This document shows positions 35,293 through 43,800 of a stretch of DNA of 64,000 nucleotides, piece by piece. The notes below the pieces were generated by a model, which had not been told where the DNA came from, made no database searches, and saw nothing but the letters and a program-made list of their open reading frames with translations. Each line of letters opens with the position of its first letter. Position 1 is the stretch's first letter. Source of the DNA: Babylonia areolata (Eukaryota; Mollusca; Gastropoda; Neogastropoda; Buccinidae). The position numbers and the translations under genes were made by a program. Location of the stretch: the NCBI RefSeq assembly GCF_041734735.1, contig NC_134887.1:29867870-29931869 (forward strand), given 5' to 3'.

Positions 35293-38200
35293 ACTCCTAA
35301 AAAAAAACAATCCCTAGCAACACCTTCCCCTCCCCTCCCCTACCTCCCCCTTTTTCCCCTCTGGAACCTTCCTCAGCCTTCTCACCTGTGCCAGGAGTGC
35401 CTGATGCTACCTGCGGCCCCTCAGACTTCTGCACACAGTGACAATCACGTGCAAAAAGACTAGTGTCCAGCAACCCCAAAATCTACAACCACAAAACTTT
35501 GGAGCATCGTGACGGAACAAAATACTGCATGACAGTTATGCTTTTCATATTTTATTTCTGCTTTACGGAGAAAAAGACAGCAAATCACTGGAACATAAAT
35601 CAGCGACTGAAAAAAAAAACAGAAAAAAAAAACAAAAAAAAGCAGAAAGAGATGGAATGAACTCAATTTACAACCAACTTCAATTTATGTAACACAATCT
35701 TTTTCTTTTTTCAATTCTTTGCAATACATCACTCTGCAGATAATCTTTTCAATAAACAAACACCCCCTTCTCACAACCGTCCCTTCATCCACCCTCCCCA
35801 CCCATCGTGAGGCTGTGTTTGTGTGTACTGCCAAATGAATGGATGCATGTCTAAATCACCTTGCAGCCAATAGACAATAAACCTATAAGAAGAAAATTTC
35901 ATTAAACATAATCAGTTCACTGTCAAGAGTACAATAACATGAATACAAAACACGAACACACACTTTATTGTCTACACTTACACTGGAATTGCAAAAGAAA
36001 AAAAGTGACCAACCTCTAGTTTCTTGAACCTGGCAGGATCAAACTTCTCCAGGATTTCTCTGGCTTTCTTGTACGTCTCTTTCTCCATCACATCTTCCAG
36101 CTGAGCAACCCAAAACAACACGATTACGTCAATCATATTCATCAACACGATAACATCAATCATATTCATAACAACCCAATAAAGAAATGAATTCACCATG
36201 AAAGATGTCAACAAATGAAGAAATCAATACACACTGATCAGATTCACACTTTCTGTTTCAGTCTGACATCGCCTCATTATCTCTACCATTAAATACAGAA
36301 CTTCAAAATTTGCCAATTTCCAATTCTTCCGTGACTGATCTGTTTTCAGACTCCAGTCTGAGGAATCTCCTGAAACATTAACTTCCAGCAGAGGATGTGT
36401 GCTGGTCAGAGAATCAACAGTTACAAAAAGCACTTCAAAAGTAAACAGCACACTGACAACAGACACAACCTGTGGTCCCCTACAAAGCTGAGCAGTCAGT
36501 TCACACAGCCCATGAAGTGAAACATCTGCCAGCTGGGGAAACACACAGGACTGCCTTCTATCATCATTACCAGCATTTTGACAGCTGCAGGCTTCACTGC
36601 AATTAACAGACAGGAAACCTGTGACTTCAATCGAAGCACTCTGACAAATAGGTTCGAGAATCAGAACAATTTCGTTTCTGTTTTTGACAGACTTTTTTTT
36701 TTTTTGCTTTCCTTTTTCAATTCCTCCAGAAAATGGATGTTCCATTTTTGATAAAAATTAAAAAAAAGGATTAAAAAAAAAAAAAAAAAAGGATATCCAT
36801 CCCCTTCGGAAGAGTTGTACCCTGATAATAATAATATACATTTTTATACAGCCCTTTCTCTTTAACAGCTCATGGCACTTTACATGAAAGAAAAAGTTAC
36901 AAATCACCTGAACCACTCATGACCACTCTCTTTGTCCCCCTCCACACCCCCACCTCCCACCCACCCACTCTTCCTTCATTTCTCATACATGCAAGGTGAG
37001 CTGGCAGGCATGAAGTGGTGTTGTAGAAACAGGAAGCAGAGAGTACTTCCAGATGAGTTCCTAGTGAAGAGCGAAAGGCAGAGACGGAGTCAGATGAACA
37101 AATATCATGTGGAACTGGAAGGTTGTGCCGGATATGAGCAGCAGCAAAGAGGAAAGAGCGTTCACCATAGGAAAACCTTTAATCCCAAGTGTGTTTCCCA
37201 CGATCGACTGAGCCATGTAAGGCCACTTCAATCATCATCTCCATGCTTGTAAACAAACAGGAGTCTGAGAGGTCACTCAACCCCGAACAATGTGACAGGT
37301 GTGTGTACACAGATTAAAATACACCAACAAGAACAAAAGTCTGAGAGGTCAACCCTGGACAATGGGACAGGTGTGTGTACACAGACTAAAATACACCAAC
37401 AAGAACAAAAGTCTGAGAGGTCAACCCTGGACAACGGGACAGGTGTGTATTATATATACAGACTAAAATACACCAACAAGAACAAAAGTCTGAGAGGTCA
37501 ACCCTGGACAACGGGACAGGTGTGCGTACACAGACTAAAATACACCAACAAGAACAAAAGTCTGAGAGGTCAACCCTGGACAACGGGACAGGTGTGTATT
37601 ATATATACAGACTAAAATACACCAACAAGAACAATAGTCTGAGAGGTCAACCCTGGACAACGGGACAGGTGTGTGTACACAGACTAAAATACACCAACAA
37701 GAACAAAAGTCTGAGAGATCAACCCTGGACAATGGGACAGGTGTGTGTACACAGACTAAAATACACCAACAAGAACAAAAGTCTGAGAGGTCAACCCTGG
37801 ACAATGGGACAGGTGTGTGTACACAGACTAAAATACACCAACAAGAACAAAAGTCTGAGAGGTCAACCCTGGACAATGGGACAGGTGTGCATAGACAAGA
37901 CTAAAATACACCAACAAGAACAAAAGCAAAAACACAGACCTAAATGTTTAAGTGTACTTGTTTTACAAACAATGGATACTCACAATCAGCTTTTTCTTTT
38001 CTCGCAGCTCATTCACGGCCAGATCTATGAAAAAGGAAGGAAAAAAACAGGATCACTTAGCCAGGTTTGTACCACACTTTGAAGATATATTTTGTCTCTG
38101 CTTTTTTTTTAATGAAAAATTGATGGGAAAAAACCCACCTTATGTATATATCATATATGAAGTTGTGTGTTTCTTTCAAAATACAAACCTAGATAACCAG

Positions 38201-39099
38201 CTGATGGGCAAGAGGTGAGAAATTCAAGCAGACATAAATTCATCAGGCAGACAAATGATAAACGTGCTCCAAGATAACTATACTGACACAGATCAGACAG
38301 ACATGAAGACTATGGGTGCAAACAGCTGTGTCATTAAGATTTCCTGTGGCTCACTATGTTCTGCTGTGCTCTGTGCAGTGTTGTGTTGTGTTGTGCTGTG
38401 CCAAACAACTGTGCAGTGACGGCACCCCAGTGCCATTTTAATAACAACAGTAATGACAATAATTGATCAATATGCCATTATCTGCATCAAATAAACATGC
38501 AGTTATTCACACCACTCCATGCTTTTAATCTTGAGGAGGAAATAATTCATGATTTCCGGTAAACAAGATTAACTTTCGTTGATTACGTGAAGGTTACTTC
38601 AGAAGCATTGGATCTTCGACTGATGCAAAATAATTGATTAATTCTTTATTTACAGAAAAATGAAAAATTAAACATGAAAATATTTTGGGTCCTGTTTTCT
38701 GCCGACATTGTTTTTTTTGTTGTTTTTTGAGTTTTTTATTTTTTATTTTTTCTTATTATTATTGTTTTCTGTTATTGTTCTCTGTAGTCGTTCTTCACTT
38801 TATCTATACACTTTGTTTATATACAAGGTTGAAAAGCCTTGGTCACTTACCATTAGCAGTTAATCTTTTCACAAAATACCAGTGCAGTAATTTTCTTGTT
38901 AACCACACTCTGAAACAGGATGAAAACAGAACATATAGGCTACAGCTGGTGCTGTGCTGTGGTTTGCTGTGCACCACTGCGCTGTGCTGTGTATACACAC
39001 ACACTCACACACACACACACACACACACATGCATGAATAAACACAAATGCGCCAACTCACTTTCATATTGTCTATATATATATACCAGCCATCTCTCTG

Positions 39100-39143
<44 letters not shown>

Positions 39144-39414
39144 TATTTGTTGATCTGATGCCTTGTGCATGTTACAAAGCAGGCAATAACACACACACAC
39201 ACACACACACACACTCCTAACCTCCCCCACACAGCTGTTTGATTCCAGTTCTAACAGCACACGCTAATCTCTCATTGCGCATTTCAATACTTTTTTTCAT
39301 AATTTTCTGTCAAAAGTTTAGCTTTCTTTCATACTTTTTTCTGTGTTTTTGTTTGTTTGTTTGTTTCTAATTTTTCATATAACTTTATCAGGAAAAAAAC
39401 CCACCTAAATAACA

Positions 39415-39456
<42 letters not shown>

Positions 39457-39641
39457 TGCACACACACACACATACACACACACACATATAACTGCATTCA
39501 TTTGACTGGGGACAAGACTGGTATGGAAAAGATAAGGAACAACATCAGTCTCGCCATAACATTTCAGCACTCAGCTGGCATCAATACTATGAGCTGCCAC
39601 AAAAAATCTGCCACTTTTAAACAGTGAGTCAAAATGATAGG

Positions 39642-39675
<34 letters not shown>

Positions 39676-40008
39676 TGACAATAATAAGACTGAAGCAGAA
39701 CATAAATCTCTAAAATCTCTTCAGACATCAGTGAATGAATGATAATAAATGTTTGCTGAAGTACTCAATCTGCACAGCAATACATCACCACAGAAGAACA
39801 CATCTAGTGTTAAAAAAAAATGTCAAACATCACAGATCATAAATGTGCCCAACTCACACGCAGTCCCAACAGAAAGAAATAAGAACGAGTGGATCACTGT
39901 AAGACAGACGGTACACACAAAGAGACAGAAAAACAAACAGAATCTCACACTCACACGTACACAAGCATGCACACATGTGTGCATGCACAACCACACACAC
40001 ACACACAC

Positions 40009-40051
<43 letters not shown>

Positions 40052-40817
40052 AGGAAAACAAAAGAAAATTTAAAAAAAGACAGCAGCAGAAAAGGAAAAA
40101 AAAAAGATGACAGGAAACAAAACTAAAAAGACTTGCAGGCCTTCATACATAAAGGGGAAGACGATGAGAGGCAGAGAGTAGAGCGCCTGACGCTGCCAGG
40201 TGTCGGGCCAGTAGAAGAAGTAGAAGAGCACAGCGGCCAGGATGTAGAGGATGACAGAGTACAGCAGGAGACTGGCCGCCACTCGCTTCTGCTGCTCCTG
40301 GTTCTGCCGCCTGTTCCTCTGCAGACTTTTCAGGTCCTGAAACACAGCGTGCTCAGGTGGTGTGGTCAACATCTCAGCTTCAGTTTCATGTTTTATTTCC
40401 TGAGACATTTCAAAAGCTGATGAGCTTAAGATTCGCCATTAAACTTCGCCTTTTCTACTCTTATACATTACATGCTGATGTGCTTTACACCAGTACTTAA
40501 ATTTCAAGTTTTATATTAACAACTGTCTACATGCTGATGAGCTTTGTTTGAACTTGCTATTTCCTAGACATTCGTCATTTTGCTTGCAATTTGCAGTTGA
40601 ATTTCACAAGCACTTGAATCTAGCATTCTCTAGTATTCTGACTATTCAAATTCTGATTTTTTCTAACATGCTATTGTTCATCATAGAGTATCAAATGCAC
40701 AAGCATTGCATATACTCTTCTTTCTTTCTTTTTTAACCCAATTTGTGCTGTTCTGTTTGTCGTTGCACCAATGTAAATTGAAATACAAAAAATGTTGCTT
40801 ATCTTCTATTCTCTCTT

Positions 40818-40885
<68 letters not shown>

Positions 40886-43800
40886 GATCCTTTAACTGTT
40901 CACTGCCTACATGATCGGTTAACCTGTCATCCCATGGCCGTGTTGTCTACAGGACAGGTTAACCCATCACTTGGCTTTGCCAAATATTAATTCCGACACA
41001 AACAGAAATGGCATCATAACTGCTGTCACACCCACAAAGAAGATTACGTTTCAATCATAAATACACATGAACACCTTCCTAATATGGTGTGTTGCATGAT
41101 CTGTGGCTCAAAGCGAGAACCAACTGCCAACTCAATCAGAGTGCAAAGTGAACAAGCACTGCTCGTGGCCATGGTCACGTTCAAGCAAATCACTGGCTGT
41201 TTACCATGACCCGGGTTATGCAGCATACACTGACTGTTCCGAGTCTGACACACAACTGACAGATGAAGCAAACCAATCCATGTGTTGCATGGGGGCACCT
41301 GGGGGGCGTGGTCAAGGGAGTGGGCATGGGATGGAGAAAAGGCGAGCTCAATCACCAAGAGGGGGTTTGGGGACTTTGATTATAGCACACAGTTTATACC
41401 AAATGAAATGCTTCAACAGAAAGCTCAGTCAATTTCCTTTCAGGAATACATATGGCTTGTCAGTTGTCTACTTGCCTAATGCATGCTCATCATGAATTGC
41501 ATATGGTATATATTCATTCCTAACACTGATCACTCATCCATACTGAATGAGCCAAAACAGCTTTGCATTCTAATTTTCTCGAACTGTCAAAGCAGTCTTA
41601 TGGAATGAATGTGAATCACGGCAGTTTACCCTCTTCCAAATCTGACAATTAAGTTCAACTGATAATGGGCGCAATAGCCGAGTGGTTTGAGCATTGGACT
41701 TTCAATCTGAGGGTCCCGGGTTTGAATCACGGTAACGGCACCTGGGGGGGAAAGGGTGGAGATTTTTCCGATCTCCCAGGTCAACATATGTGCAGACCTG
41801 CTAGTGCCTGAACCCCCTTCGTGTGTATACACACGCAGGAAGATCAAATACGCACGCGCACGTTAAAGATCCTGTAACCCATGTCAGTGTTCGGTGGGTT
41901 ACGGAGACACGAAAATTCCCAGCATACATCAACCACGACAGAGTCATCGGCAGGTCGATGTTGGTCGTGTAATGGAAAGAAGAAGAACTGTTCTCTGGCA
42001 CTACTAAAGCTGGCTTGTGCCAGACTTTGTACCACTTACGGCCTCTTTCTCCCTTCCTGTTGCTTCTTTCCCACACTTTCACACTGTGCTGTTGTGTGTG
42101 TATCGAGCAGGCATGCTGTGTTTAGAGGTTTTAAAACTGATGTAATTTTTTACATCAAGTTTTCAGAGTCTAGATATTTCTGAGTATTGTTGCTTAATGT
42201 GTCTTGTGTAAGCTGGAAAAATTTGGTACAAACTATAGGTCTGTGAGTAAAGATTTTACTTGTTATTTCAAGTGTGTGTAACTGATGTGTGCGGGGGTTC
42301 CAGTTTTCTCACCTGCGGTGCACTGGTGAGTGTTGATACTGACACGCTTTGGAAAGGGAGGGGTGGCCGGGGCTGGGGGCATAATATCTCTTCAGTTTTA
42401 ATCTGAGACCGTATATTATTTAATGATAATAACAATACAATTAATAATAATAAAGTGGTGTAAGTTGTTGAAGTAACAGATGGTTGTATGCCATTTGGAA
42501 TAAGGAAGAAGTAGAATAAATATGTTACTGTTGTATCAATTAATTGTTTAAAAATCAGCGTTACTTTTGTATAAATGGAGATAACTGATAAGTCGTGGAA
42601 ACAATTAGTCGTAGCAACAAGCAGTTTGTCATTCTTATTTATGGAAAGTAGTAGTTGTAGCGATACCATCTTTGCGCCATGTGCAGCCACCTGTGGCGAT
42701 GTGTGGTGTGTGTGTGTGTTTGGGGGTGGGTGGGTGGGTGGGGGGGGTGCAGAGAAAGGGAAGGGTAGGGGGAGGAGGGCAAGCGAGGGGGGTGGGGGCG
42801 GGGGGGGGGGGGCTGACTCTGGTGCTATGTAAATAATACTATGTGGTTTGTGGGAGGTGGCAGCTGTGCTTTTCTCTCACTAAACATGCTTCCAGATGGA
42901 CACTTGCAGACACAGCGGGCTCAGTTTAGAATACTGGTCAGACAGTGAGATTGCGCTCATTTTGATTTCTCACCCTCCGACATCATGAAGTACAGGATTC
43001 TGAACTAAATGTCTTAGATGGAACTGCGTGAAGTGTGCATTTAAATTTATGGTAATATACACTTTCATCACTTCTGACAAAAGTCTTATGCACAACAACT
43101 GGAATCCATTATCCATCAAGCACACACTCTATATCAAGAACAAATCAAGCCTCATGATGTTACATCAATTTTATATATAAAGCAGACATACACATGGAAA
43201 ATATGCTAACTATGTTTACGAAACAAAACATTCAAAAATAAATTAGAATGAAAACTTTAATCATGTCAATTGGACCTCACCTTGTCAATTGTTTCCAGAA
43301 TTTCAATAGTAGATTTGCTCTCCTGCAGACAAATATAAACATTCATAATTAATTCCAATCTGAAAAGATGATGATTGTCACAGTGGGATTCACTGATATC
43401 TTAAACAGAGTTTATTTTATATATATATATATATATATTGTCCCGAAAAAAGTGAACCACTTTTTGACAATTATTTTCTCAGTGATAGAGAAAATGCATT
43501 CGCTGAAAATTTTCACACAGTAACCTTAGGGTATCATCAACAACTCTGCAAAATATCTAAAAGTTTGGACGATCCTTCTTCGACCCTAGCCTTTCTTCTT
43601 GAAACAGTTTTCAATGGTAACCTTATCACTTTAAGTGTTCACTCAAAGGCATGGTTGATCCTTCCAAACTGAAACTTTGGACAGAACTGATTTTGGATAC
43701 AGACGACAATAAAAAAAATCAATAGACTTGACACCCAAAAATGGCTGCTCTGACACTGTTGGAGGATACGGGCACTGCGTCTGCCCCAGTCTACGGCAAA

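Noticed and set aside
36224-36745. 173-codon minus-strand frame in an LNPK intron
   Set aside because: No domain, no conserved splice context with LNPK exons, and ordinary intron composition.
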